Source: an uncultured Alphaproteobacteria bacterium (GTDB lineage: Bacteria > Pseudomonadota > Alphaproteobacteria > Caulobacterales > Caulobacteraceae). From it: DNA of 6,080 nucleotides. The stretch lies in assembly GCA_903933475.1 (NCBI GenBank), contig CAIZKE010000272.1:1-6080 (forward strand). Direction: 5' to 3'. The notes below the pieces were generated by a model. That model was not told the origin of the DNA, made no database searches, and saw only the letters and a program-made list of their open reading frames with translations. Made by a program: the position numbers and the translations under genes. This document shows, piece by piece, positions 1-4,650 of the stretch (the first letter of the stretch is position 1; each line of letters opens with the position of its first letter).

Positions 1-222
1 ACCGTCCTGCCCGGCCAGACCGGCTGGCTGGCGGCGCCCGGCGACATCGAGGCCTGGGTCCGCGCCATGGCCGCCGCCGCCGACCTGGGCCGCGCGGGCA
101 TGGCGGCGCTTGGGAGGACCGCCCGGGCGCGGGCGACCCGGCTCTATGCCAACGACGCCATGTGCGCGGCGACCCTTGCGGTGTATGAGCAAATCCTCAA
201 GGCGCAGGAAGCCAGGGAATGA
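1..222 (+). CDS. Glycosyltransferase family 4 type protein, C-terminal fragment (5' end outside window)
   Basis: The open frame enters from the left edge and gives 73 residues before the TGA at 220-222. It contains PGQTGWLAAPGD (residues 5-16 of the fragment). This is the usual shape of the GT4 (glycosyltransferase group 1) stretch just after the nucleotide-sugar binding glutamates, where the consensus is roughly G.tG.Lv.pgD. The rest is the helical C-terminal tail that packs back on the first Rossmann domain, including the common MC..TL.VYE pattern near the end. Such enzymes transfer a sugar from a nucleotide donor, typically to LPS core, O-antigen or another glycan at the inner membrane. 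Its stop overlaps the ATG of the next gene by 4 bp (ATGA, 219-222), so the two are probably translationally coupled and act in one envelope-sugar pathway. The acceptor and donor cannot be told from this piece. Confidence 0.75.
   Translation, partial: TVLPGQTGWLAAPGDIEAWVRAMAAAADLGRAGMAALGRTARARATRLYANDAMCAATLAVYEQILKAQEARE
206..211 (+). promoter_or_regulatory. Ribosome binding site for the GT9 gene
   Basis: AGGAAG ends 7 bases before the ATG at 219, inside the end of the preceding glycosyltransferase gene. It supports 219 as the start and translation of both genes from one mRNA. Confidence 0.55.
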
Positions 223-1190
223 GCCGCCAGATCCGCAAAGTCCTGGTCATCAAGCTGTCGGCCCTGGGTGATTTCGTGCTGGCCCTGGCGGCCATGCGGC
301 GGATCCGGGAAGCCCACCCCAAGGCCCGCATCACCCTCCTGACCACGCCGCCCTTCGAGGCCCTAGCCCGGGCCTGCCCCTATTTCGACGAGGTCGAGAC
401 CGACGGGAAGCCCGAGGGGCCCGGGGCCTGGCTGGCCCTGCGGGGCCGGCTGAAGGCGGCGCGCTACGACCGGGTCTACGACCTGCAGACCTCCTCTGCC
501 TCGGAGCGGATTTTCCACCTCTTGAGGCCCTTCCCGCCGGAGTGGTCCGGCGTGGCCTTTGGCTGCGCCCTGCCGCACCGCACGCCGGGCAAGGACGCCA
601 TGCACACCCTGGAGCGCCAGGCCGACCAGCTGAAGTCTGCGGGAATCTGGCCGGATGCGCCCACGACGCCCCTGTCGGCACCGCCGCCGGACCTGTCCTG
701 GATCGGCCGGACCGCCCGGGGCCGACGCCGACGTCCGGATCGCCCCTATGTCATGCTGATCCCGGGCGGATCGGCCCACAGGCTGGACAAGCGCTGGCCT
801 GTGGAGAACTACGGCCGGCTGGCCCGGCGGATGCATGACCGGGGCTTCGACATTCTGGTCATCGGCGGACCTCAGGAAAGCGCCCTGGGGCGAGCCATTC
901 AGAAGCACGTACCCCAGGCCCGGGACCTGACCGGCCGCACCGACTTCGCCACCGTGGCCCTGTTCGGCGCCGACGCCGCCCTGGTGGTCGGAAACGACAC
1001 CGGCCCCCTTCACCTGGCTGCCGCAGCAGGGGCCCCGACCGTGGTCCTGTTCTCCAGGACGTCGGACCCGGCCCTGTCCGCCCCGAGGGGGCATGTGATC
1101 GTGGTCCAGGCCGACGACCTGTCGACCCTGGACCCCTCGACGGTGTCGCGCGCCACCGACAGCCTGCTCCCCGTTGAAGGCTCTGCTTGA
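219..1190 (+). CDS. Glycosyltransferase family 9 protein (ADP-heptose:LPS heptosyltransferase family)
   Basis: This 323-residue protein has the two-Rossmann-domain (GT-B) layout of family 9. The N-terminal motif VLVIKLSALGDFVLALAAM (residues 8-26) matches the family opening (i.ls.iGDvvlalPa). The second domain starts near residue 176 and contains PGGSAHRLDKRWP (182-194), in the donor-binding region. VGNDTGPLHLAAAAG carries the hallmark D260-T261-G262 and H265, which in the heptosyltransferases contact ADP-heptose. The length is typical. An arginine-rich linker (about 166-173) joins the domains. Known members (WaaC, WaaF, WaaQ) add heptose to LPS inner core on the cytoplasmic face of the inner membrane. 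The exact acceptor here is not determinable, and some family members use other sugars. The start at 219 is supported by AGGAAG 7 bases upstream and by the family N-terminus. It overlaps the upstream GT4 gene by 4 bp. Confidence 0.88.
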   Translation: MSRQIRKVLVIKLSALGDFVLALAAMRRIREAHPKARITLLTTPPFEALARACPYFDEVETDGKPEGPGAWLALRGRLKAARYDRVYDLQTSSASERIFHLLRPFPPEWSGVAFGCALPHRTPGKDAMHTLERQADQLKSAGIWPDAPTTPLSAPPPDLSWIGRTARGRRRRPDRPYVMLIPGGSAHRLDKRWPVENYGRLARRMHDRGFDILVIGGPQESALGRAIQKHVPQARDLTGRTDFATVALFGADAALVVGNDTGPLHLAAAAGAPTVVLFSRTSDPALSAPRGHVIVVQADDLSTLDPSTVSRATDSLLPVEGSA

Positions 1191-1216
1191 TCCCCGCGGT
1201 CCACAAGGTCATATAT
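1187..1216 (+). promoter_or_regulatory. Possible infC promoter
   Basis: TTGATC (1187-1192) overlaps the GT9 stop codon. It is followed after 18 bases by ATATAT (1211-1216), or after 17 by CATATA (1210-1215), the only AT-rich run in the gap. Transcription would begin around 1222, giving an infC leader of about 55 bases. The fit to a sigma-70 promoter is fair, but no transcript data can be read from sequence, and read-through from the glycosyltransferase operon is possible. Confidence 0.35.
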
Positions 1217-1262
1217 CTCCCTCAGGCGGGCGTTATCCCGTCGTCGACTTCTTCAACAGTTC

Positions 1263-1268
1263 AAGGAG
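1263..1268 (+). promoter_or_regulatory. Shine-Dalgarno of infC, deciding an ATT start
   Basis: AAGGAG lies 9 bases before the ATT at 1278. It is the only strong Shine-Dalgarno in this region. No comparable site precedes the in-frame ATG at 1389, where the upstream bases (AAGCAGGGGGTC) are coding sequence for conserved IF3 residues. An in-frame stop TAG at 1269-1271, between this site and the ATT, rules out any start further upstream. Confidence 0.8.
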
Positions 1269-1277
1269 TAGAAGCCT

Positions 1278-1811
1278 ATTCGCCGGCCCAACCAGGCGCC
1301 GCCCGTCAAAGACGGTCCGCGCATCAACGAAGACATCCGAGTTCCCCGGGTCCTGCTGATCGACCAGCATGGCGAGAAGCAGGGGGTCATGCCCACCTCC
1401 TCAGCCCTGGAAGCCGCCCAAGAGGCGGGGCTGGACTTGGTAGAGATCGTGCCCAACGCCGATCCGCCCGTCTGCAAGATCCTGGACTTTGGAAAGTTCA
1501 AATTCCAGGAACAGAAGAAAAAGAACGAGGCGCGCAAGCGTCAAAAGGTCGTTGAGATCAAAGAGATCAAGCTTCGTCCGAACATCGACATCCATGACTA
1601 CGAAGTCAAATCGCGCTCGATGCACCGTTTCTTTGGCGAAGGCGACAAGGTCAAGGTGACCCTTCGTTTCCGAGGTCGTGAACTGGCGCACCCCGAGTTG
1701 GGCATGAAGCTTCTCCAGCAGGTCAAGGCTGACTTCGATCCGGTGGCCAAGGTGGAGTACGAGCCCCGCATGGAGGGCCGCCAGATGATCATGATCCTGG
1801 CGCCGAAATAG
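1278..1811 (+). CDS. infC: Translation initiation factor IF3, with ATT start codon
   Basis: This 177-residue cytoplasmic factor binds the 30S subunit, blocks premature 50S joining and checks start-codon pairing. From the ATT, the N-domain opens with PPVKDGPRINEDIRVPRV (9-26), the standard IF3 beginning, and continues to CKILDFGKFKF (about residue 76). A lysine-rich linker (about 77-90, QEQKKKNEARKRQK) leads to the C-domain (EIKEIKLRPNID, then HDYEVK, FRGRE, HPELG, MEGRQMIM), which binds 16S rRNA and ends in LAPK. Between 1278 and 1388 there is no in-frame ATG, GTG or TTG, and TAG lies at 1269-1271. Starting at ATG 1389 would remove 37 conserved residues. An AUU start is the classic feature of E. 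coli infC, where IF3 discriminates against it and so limits its own synthesis; the same loop is inferred here. The next gene downstream is a transporter, not rpmI. Confidence 0.95.
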   Translation: MRRPNQAPPVKDGPRINEDIRVPRVLLIDQHGEKQGVMPTSSALEAAQEAGLDLVEIVPNADPPVCKILDFGKFKFQEQKKKNEARKRQKVVEIKEIKLRPNIDIHDYEVKSRSMHRFFGEGDKVKVTLRFRGRELAHPELGMKLLQQVKADFDPVAKVEYEPRMEGRQMIMILAPK

Positions 1812-1821
1812 GCCCCTCTTC

Positions 1822-1850
1822 CGGGCGGCGCCGGAATTCGTCGCCGCCCG
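1822..1850 (+). terminator. Possible terminator hairpin after infC
   Basis: A perfect 9-bp GC stem (1822-1830 CGGGCGGCG with 1842-1850 CGCCGCCCG) and an 11-base loop start 11 bases after the infC stop. It is followed only by CCCTTGCCC, with no T-run, so it is a weak or Rho-assisted terminator at best, or a 3' stabilising stem. Confidence 0.4.
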
Positions 1851-1853
1851 CCC

Positions 1854-1882
1854 TTGCCCGTCCGGGCGCGCGGCCCTAACAA
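1854..1882 (+). promoter_or_regulatory. Possible promoter of the MFS gene, placed for a leaderless mRNA
   Basis: TTGCCC (1854-1859), a 17-base spacer and TAACAA (1877-1882) lie just before the ATG at 1890. The expected transcription start is about 1889-1890, the first base of the start codon. No Shine-Dalgarno precedes that ATG, which fits a leaderless message. The -10 element is imperfect. Confidence 0.4.
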
Positions 1883-1889
1883 CCGCGCC

Positions 1890-3101
1890 ATGTCGGAGGC
1901 CGCAGACAAGCCGAGGTCCACGCCGCCCTTCGCGGCCATGGCCCTCATCGCGGTCATTTTCATCAATATGCTGGGCTTCGGGATCATCGTCCCGCTGCTG
2001 CCGTTCTACGCCAAGTCCTTCGACGCCCCGGCCTGGCAGATCGCCCTGATCTTCTCGGCCTACTCGATCGGCTCCTTCTTCGGCGAGCCCTTTTGGGGCC
2101 GGCTGTCCGACCGCTACGGGCGCAAGCCGATCCTGATCTCGACCATCACGGGCAACTGCCTGTGCTATCTGGCCCTCGCCTTCGCCCCCAACATCCTGGC
2201 CGCCTTCCTGATCCGGCTGGTCGGCGGCCTCGCCGCCGGGAATGGCGCGGTGATCCAGGGCTACCTGTCCGACGTCACCCCGCCGGAGCAGCGTACGCGG
2301 CAGATGGCCTACCAGGGGGCCGCCTGGAACGTGGGCATGATCGTCGGCCCCTCCCTGGGCGGTCTCCTGGCCAACCCCGACGCCGGGCCAGCCGGGTTCC
2401 GAATCCCCCTCTTCGTGGCTTCGGGGCTGGCGGCCCTCTGCGTGCTGGGCATTCTGGTCTTCATCCGCGAGAGCAACCACCGCCGGGAAGGCGCTGCCCA
2501 TCGGGTCAATCGCTGGTCGGCCATCGACGACGTCGTACAGAGCCCGGTCCTGGGTCGCCTGATGCTTCTGACCTTCCTGGTGGGTTTCGCCTTCACGGGC
2601 ATCGAATCCACCTTCGGGCTCTGGGCCAACGAGCGGTTCGGCTGGACGCCCCGGGATATCGGAATCTGCTTCGCCTTCGTGGGGATCTCTGCGGCGATCT
2701 CGCAGATGTTCCTCACCGGCCCCCTCTCGGAGAAGTATGGGGAGGTTCGGATGCTGACCGTGGGCATGATCCTGACGGTGCTGGGTGCGGGCTTCCAGGT
2801 CCTGTCGACCGGTACGGCGATGACCATCGCCCTAATGTGCGTCACCGCCATCGGCCAGTCCGTGGCCTTCCCGAACGTCGGCTCCATCATCACCCGGACC
2901 GCCGACCCTCACCGGCAGGGACAGATTCTGGGCCTGAACAACGCCTGCGGTGCCCTGGCCCGGGTGGTGGGACCCTTCTGCGCCGGCCTGATCTTCCCGA
3001 TCAATATCGACGGACCCTTCCTGATGGGCGCCCTGATCGTAATCCCGGCCATCTTCCTGGCCATCTCCGCAAGCCGCAGGGCACCGCAGCTGTCGGGCTA
3101 G
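1890..3101 (+). CDS. MFS drug/proton antiporter, TetA-like DHA1 type
   Basis: This 403-residue inner-membrane protein has about 12 hydrophobic segments in two six-helix halves. After TM1 (about 15-37, with GFGIIVPLLPFY), MFS motif A appears as GRLSDRYGRKPIL (70-82, with D74, R75, G77, R78, K79). TM4 has R109 followed by GGLAAGNGAVIQGYLSD (motif B type), then TPPEQR. Motif C in TM5 is GAAWNVGMIVGPSLGG (143-158), which is characteristic of antiporters. A degenerate motif A copy, GPLSEKYGEVRML, sits in the second half. The arrangement is that of the TetA/DHA1-1 group, which exports drugs by proton exchange. The substrate is unknown, and calling it a tetracycline pump would go beyond the evidence. 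The ATG at 1890 was chosen over a TTG at 1854 because the extra 12 residues are unconserved-looking and GC-rich; ATG 1938 is a possible later start. No Shine-Dalgarno is visible. It has no obvious functional tie to its translation-gene neighbours. Confidence 0.88.
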   Translation: MSEAADKPRSTPPFAAMALIAVIFINMLGFGIIVPLLPFYAKSFDAPAWQIALIFSAYSIGSFFGEPFWGRLSDRYGRKPILISTITGNCLCYLALAFAPNILAAFLIRLVGGLAAGNGAVIQGYLSDVTPPEQRTRQMAYQGAAWNVGMIVGPSLGGLLANPDAGPAGFRIPLFVASGLAALCVLGILVFIRESNHRREGAAHRVNRWSAIDDVVQSPVLGRLMLLTFLVGFAFTGIESTFGLWANERFGWTPRDIGICFAFVGISAAISQMFLTGPLSEKYGEVRMLTVGMILTVLGAGFQVLSTGTAMTIALMCVTAIGQSVAFPNVGSIITRTADPHRQGQILGLNNACGALARVVGPFCAGLIFPINIDGPFLMGALIVIPAIFLAISASRRAPQLSG

Positions 3102-3109
3102 GGCCTGTT

Positions 3110-3134
3110 CCCTTCAGACGAAACGTCTGAGGGG
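3110..3134. terminator. Hairpin after the MFS gene, possible terminator
   Basis: An 11-bp stem (3110-3120 with 3124-3134, one T-G pair, core TCAGACG/CGTCTGA) with an AAA loop begins 8 bases after the transporter stop. It is followed by TAAAAC with no T-run, so intrinsic termination would be inefficient. Position favours a terminator for the MFS transcript. Confidence 0.45.
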
Positions 3135-3267
3135 TAAAACAAGCCATATTTTCAGTATGTTAGATCATATTTCGATCCGATAACCGGTTCCCGCTTATCA
3201 GACCATGATCCAGGGGCGGCGCCGGAAAAGTGCCCCAAAGCAGGTCTTTGCTCCCGCCCAGGGTGGG
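3135..3267. repeat. Intergenic stretch with nested inverted repeats, possible dispersed palindromic element
   Basis: This gap holds no convincing gene. From 3163 to 3210 the inverted repeats are nested: GATCAT (3163-3168) with ATGATC (3205-3210), and inside them GATAA (3179-3183) with TTATC (3195-3199) around a palindromic AACCGGTT (3182-3189). A further pair, GGGGC (3213-3217) and GCCCC (3232-3236), follows. The left part is visibly more AT-rich than the flanking genes. Read on the other strand it carries CACTTTTCC, GGATCATG and AACCGGTT blocks. From memory these resemble a short palindromic repeat scattered through many alphaproteobacterial genomes, but this was not searched. It may be a decayed copy. 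Confidence 0.4.
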
Positions 3268-3294
3268 TTGACCTAGAAATTTTGTATGTACACA
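3268..3294 (+). promoter_or_regulatory. Possible brnT promoter, leaderless geometry
   Basis: TTGACC (3268-3273) and TACACA (3289-3294) are 15 bases apart. Six bases then separate the -10 element from the ATG at 3301, so transcription would start at the A of the start codon. No Shine-Dalgarno precedes that ATG. The spacer is short for sigma-70 but within what I recall for Caulobacter housekeeping promoters. Confidence 0.4.
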
Positions 3295-3298
3295 AAAT
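3279..3298. promoter_or_regulatory. Palindromic operator candidate for BrnA or the BrnT-BrnA complex
   Basis: ATTTTGT (3279-3285) and ACAAAAT (3292-3298) form a perfect 7-bp inverted repeat separated by 6 bases. TGTA/TACA half-sites (3283-3286 and 3289-3292) are nested in the centre. The site covers the proposed -10 element directly before brnT. BrnA antitoxins are known to bind and repress their own promoter, so this is the expected place for the operator. Confidence 0.5.
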
Positions 3299-3300
3299 AG

Positions 3301-3569
3301 ATGGAAATTGAGTTTGATCCGGCGAAGAGCGAGCGGAACCAGCAGGGGCGCGGTTTTGGGTTTGAGCGGGCCTCGGCTTTCGATTTCAGCACGGCGCTGA
3401 TCTGGATCGACAGCCGCAACGCCTATCCGGAACCCGCTATGCCGCACTTGGCCTGGTGGATGACCGACTTCACGCCCTGGTGTTCACCGAGTCGAAGTCG
3501 GGCATCCGGGTGATCAGTTTCCGGAAGGCGAACGCCAAGGAGATCCGACTTTATGCACGTCACCGATAG
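3301..3569 (+). pseudogene. brnT: BrnT-family type II toxin, frameshifted
   Basis: BrnT toxins are RelE-like ribonucleases that inhibit translation. The first frame gives MEIEFDPAKSERN through AYPEP (residues 1-45), the normal BrnT N-terminus (F.wDp.K...N), but then changes to unrelated sequence and stops at 3511-3513 (70 residues). Reading one base back, from CGC at 3435, restores RYAALGLVDDRLHALVF then TESKSGIRVISFRKANAKE and a stop at 3567-3569; these are the typical C-terminal BrnT strands and the R-A-N..E motif. The joined protein would be 89 residues, the normal family length. The break is at CCC (3433-3435) and needs one added base. The usual K-H/R-G motif reads GRG here. TAG at 3298-3300 fixes the start at 3301. 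It overlaps brnA by 17 bp. Possibilities are a real inactivating deletion, a sequencing error in a C-run, or, less likely, ribosomal -1 slippage. Confidence 0.82.
3537..3542 (+). promoter_or_regulatory. Ribosome binding site of brnA
   Basis: AAGGAG inside the 3' end of brnT lies 10 bases before the ATG at 3553. It lets the antitoxin be translated independently of the broken toxin frame. Confidence 0.6.
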
Positions 3570-3822
3570 GGGCTCTCAGCCGGACGCCGAAAACCCGGAA
3601 TGGACGGAGGAGATGGCCGCGGCTGCAGTTCGGCTTCCGTCCCTCCCCGAAGGGCTGCAACGAAAGCTCAGAGGGCGGCCACGGGCGGCGATCACAAAGC
3701 AGAGGACCACACTGAGGCTCTCGCCAGACGTGCTGGAACAGTTCCGCGCCACAGGGCCGGGCTGGCAGACCCGAATTGACGCGGCGCTCAAGGACTGGCT
3801 GGCCAGCCGACACCGGGCCTGA
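3553..3822 (+). CDS. brnA: BrnA-family type II antitoxin, intact
   Basis: This 89-residue protein is the antitoxin partner of BrnT. It wraps the toxin and binds its own promoter. The N-terminal part has DAENPEWTEEM (11-21), the conserved D.dNPeWt.e block of BrnA that contacts the toxin. It is followed by LRGRPRA (39-45) and a ribbon-helix-helix-like DNA-binding segment: strand RTTLRLSPD (51-59), helix VLEQFRAT (60-67), then GPGWQTRIDAALKDWL (68-83), which is near-diagnostic for the family. The gene shares 17 bp with the end of brnT, the usual arrangement, and has its own AAGGAG. With the toxin frame disrupted, it may persist as a lone autorepressor or could neutralise a BrnT encoded elsewhere; both ideas are inference. 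Its codon use is slightly less GC-biased than that of the neighbouring translation genes. Confidence 0.9.
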   Translation: MHVTDRGSQPDAENPEWTEEMAAAAVRLPSLPEGLQRKLRGRPRAAITKQRTTLRLSPDVLEQFRATGPGWQTRIDAALKDWLASRHRA

Positions 3823-3835
3823 ACCACCAGAGGGC

Positions 3836-3864
3836 TTGCCCCTTTGCCCCTTTTGGCGTACTCA
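3836..3864 (+). promoter_or_regulatory. Weak promoter candidate for rpmI-rplT
   Basis: TTGCCC (3836-3841), 17 bases, then TACTCA (3859-3864). The -35 is the same hexamer as proposed before the MFS gene; the -10 is poor. It would give an rpmI leader of about 85 bases containing the hairpin at 3880-3908. A local promoter is expected because the TA module separates rpmI from infC. Confidence 0.25.
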
Positions 3865-3879
3865 CCCGCCCCTTCGGAG

Positions 3880-3908
3880 CCGCCTGGCCGAAAGGCATGC
3901 CAGGGCGG
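3880..3908 (+). promoter_or_regulatory. Hairpin in the rpmI leader, candidate L20 control element
   Basis: CCTGGC (3883-3888) pairs with GCCAGG (3899-3904), extended across a one-base bulge by CCG (3880-3882) with CGG (3906-3908). A competing small hairpin, GCC-GAAA-GGC (3887-3896), has a GNRA-type loop and uses part of the same left arm. In E. coli and Bacillus, L20 represses its operon by binding a structured leader before rpmI/infC. This stem, 46 bases before the rpmI ATG, is the only clear structure in the gap, but no known L20-site consensus could be confirmed. Confidence 0.3.
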
Positions 3909-3954
3909 TTCATCAATACGACAGAGGACGGAGCCGGAAGGTTTCCGACGTGAA

Positions 3955-4155
3955 ATGCCGAAACTGAAGACAAAGTCGGGGGCGAAGAAGCGCTTCAAGC
4001 TCACCGCCACCGGCAAGATCAAGGCCGGGGTGGCGGGCAAGCGCCACCGCCTGATGAGCCATAGCTCCAAGTACATCCGCCAGAACCGAGGCACGAAGGT
4101 GATGACCGAGGCAGACGCCAAGATCATCCGCATCTTCCTGCCCTACGGCCTTTGA
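3955..4155 (+). CDS. rpmI: 50S ribosomal protein L35
   Basis: This 66-residue, strongly basic protein is a component of the large ribosomal subunit. It begins MPKLKTKSGAKKRFK, the L35 signature (K-x-K-T-x-S-G-A-x-K-R-F). It continues with TGKIKAGVAGKRH and ends in IIRIFLPYGL, as expected for a full-length family member of about 65 residues. The ATG at 3955 is set by the signature; the frame is open further upstream, but that part is not L35-like. The Shine-Dalgarno is poor: GGAAGG at 3936-3941 is 13 bases away, so translation may depend on leader structure. rplT follows after 16 bases, the usual rpmI-rplT pair. In many bacteria L20 represses translation of both. Confidence 0.97.
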   Translation: MPKLKTKSGAKKRFKLTATGKIKAGVAGKRHRLMSHSSKYIRQNRGTKVMTEADAKIIRIFLPYGL

Positions 4156-4157
4156 TC

Positions 4158-4163
4158 GGAGGA
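4158..4163 (+). promoter_or_regulatory. Ribosome binding site of rplT
   Basis: GGAGGA lies 8 bases before the ATG at 4172 and is the strongest site in this operon, in contrast to the weak one before rpmI. Confidence 0.7.
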
Positions 4164-4171
4164 CCTGACAC

Positions 4172-4528
4172 ATGGCACGCGTGAAGAGGGGCGTCACCGC
4201 CCACGCACGACACAAGAAGGTTCTCGAGAAGGCCGCTGGTTTCTATGGTCGCCGCAAGAACACCATCCGCGCCGCCAAGGCCGCGGTGGACAAGGCCGGA
4301 CAGTACGCCTACCGCGACCGCAAGGTCCGCAAGCGCAGCTTCCGCTCGCTCTGGATCCAGCGGATCAACGCTGCGGCCCGGCTCGAGGGCATGACCTACG
4401 CCCGATTTATCCACGGCCTCGAACTGGCTGGGGTCCAGATGGACCGCAAGGTGCTGGCAGATATCGCCGGTAACGATCCGGTCGGGTTCAAGGCCATCGC
4501 CGACCAGGTTCGCGCCGCACTGGCCTGA
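4172..4528 (+). CDS. rplT: 50S ribosomal protein L20
   Basis: This 118-residue protein binds 23S rRNA early in large-subunit assembly and, in several bacteria, represses its own operon. MARVKRGVTAHARHKKVL (1-18) starts the long basic extension that threads into rRNA. GFYGRRKNTIRAAKAAV (23-39) and the family signature KRSFRSLWIQRINAAAR (54-70) follow. The C-terminal globular domain (about 71-118) contains TYARFIHGLELAGVQMDRKVLADIA. Length and every block are typical of intact L20. It lies 16 bases after rpmI and 32 bases before a strong terminator. Confidence 0.98.
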   Translation: MARVKRGVTAHARHKKVLEKAAGFYGRRKNTIRAAKAAVDKAGQYAYRDRKVRKRSFRSLWIQRINAAARLEGMTYARFIHGLELAGVQMDRKVLADIAGNDPVGFKAIADQVRAALA

Positions 4529-4560
4529 CGCCCGGAGCCCCTCGGCTTCGTCGCATTCAG

Positions 4561-4590
4561 AAGCCCCCCGGCGCGTCCGGGGGGCTTTTT
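4561..4590 (+). terminator. Strong Rho-independent terminator between rplT and pheS
   Basis: A perfect 11-bp stem (4561-4571 AAGCCCCCCGG with 4577-4587) and a 5-base loop CGCGT are followed directly by a T-run (4586-4590, the first two within the stem). It is placed 32 bases after the rplT stop and 60 bases before pheS. It should end most rpmI-rplT transcripts, leaving pheST to read-through or its own promoter. Confidence 0.9.
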
Positions 4591-4650
4591 GCTGCCGCCA
4601 CTGGATTCCCTGAAGTCCCATCCGCCAGAACCCCTGCGAGATCGACGCGA
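4591..4650 (+). promoter_or_regulatory. Presumed pheS leader; no clear promoter or strong ribosome binding site seen
   Basis: These 60 bases should hold whatever starts pheST expression if the terminator is efficient. I see no good -35/-10 pair. TTGCTG at 4589-4594 has no matching -10 element. The only Shine-Dalgarno-like bases are GCGAGA (4636-4641), 9 bases before the ATG. Confidence 0.25.

Noticed and set aside
1401..2501. 366-codon minus-strand frame across infC and the MFS gene
   Set aside because: It is a shadow of two recognised genes, with repetitive G/D/E/R composition and no start signal.
2093..3130. 345-codon plus-strand frame inside the MFS gene
   Set aside because: It overlaps the transporter in another frame. 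The product is rich in R, G, P and H with no hydrophobic segments, while the main frame carries clear MFS motifs.
3433..3440. Programmed -1 ribosomal frameshift site in brnT
   Set aside because: The bases GAA CCC GCT do not make a classical X-XXY-YYZ slippery heptamer and no downstream pseudoknot is evident. A one-base deletion or sequencing error is simpler, though slippage is not excluded.
3160..3447. 95-codon minus-strand frame covering the intergenic gap and the start of brnT
   Set aside because: It has no ribosome binding site or family resemblance and is antisense to conserved BrnT coding sequence and its operator. The gap is better explained by repeats and a promoter.
3844..3954. N-terminal extension of rpmI to an upstream start
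   Set aside because: The frame is open back to 3844, but the extra 37 residues are unlike L35, which is a conserved protein of about 65 residues beginning MPKLKTKSG.
4529..4560. Phe-rich leader peptide for pheST attenuation
   Set aside because: One frame reads F-V-A-F (TTC codons) just before the terminator, but it has no start codon or ribosome binding site and only two Phe codons.
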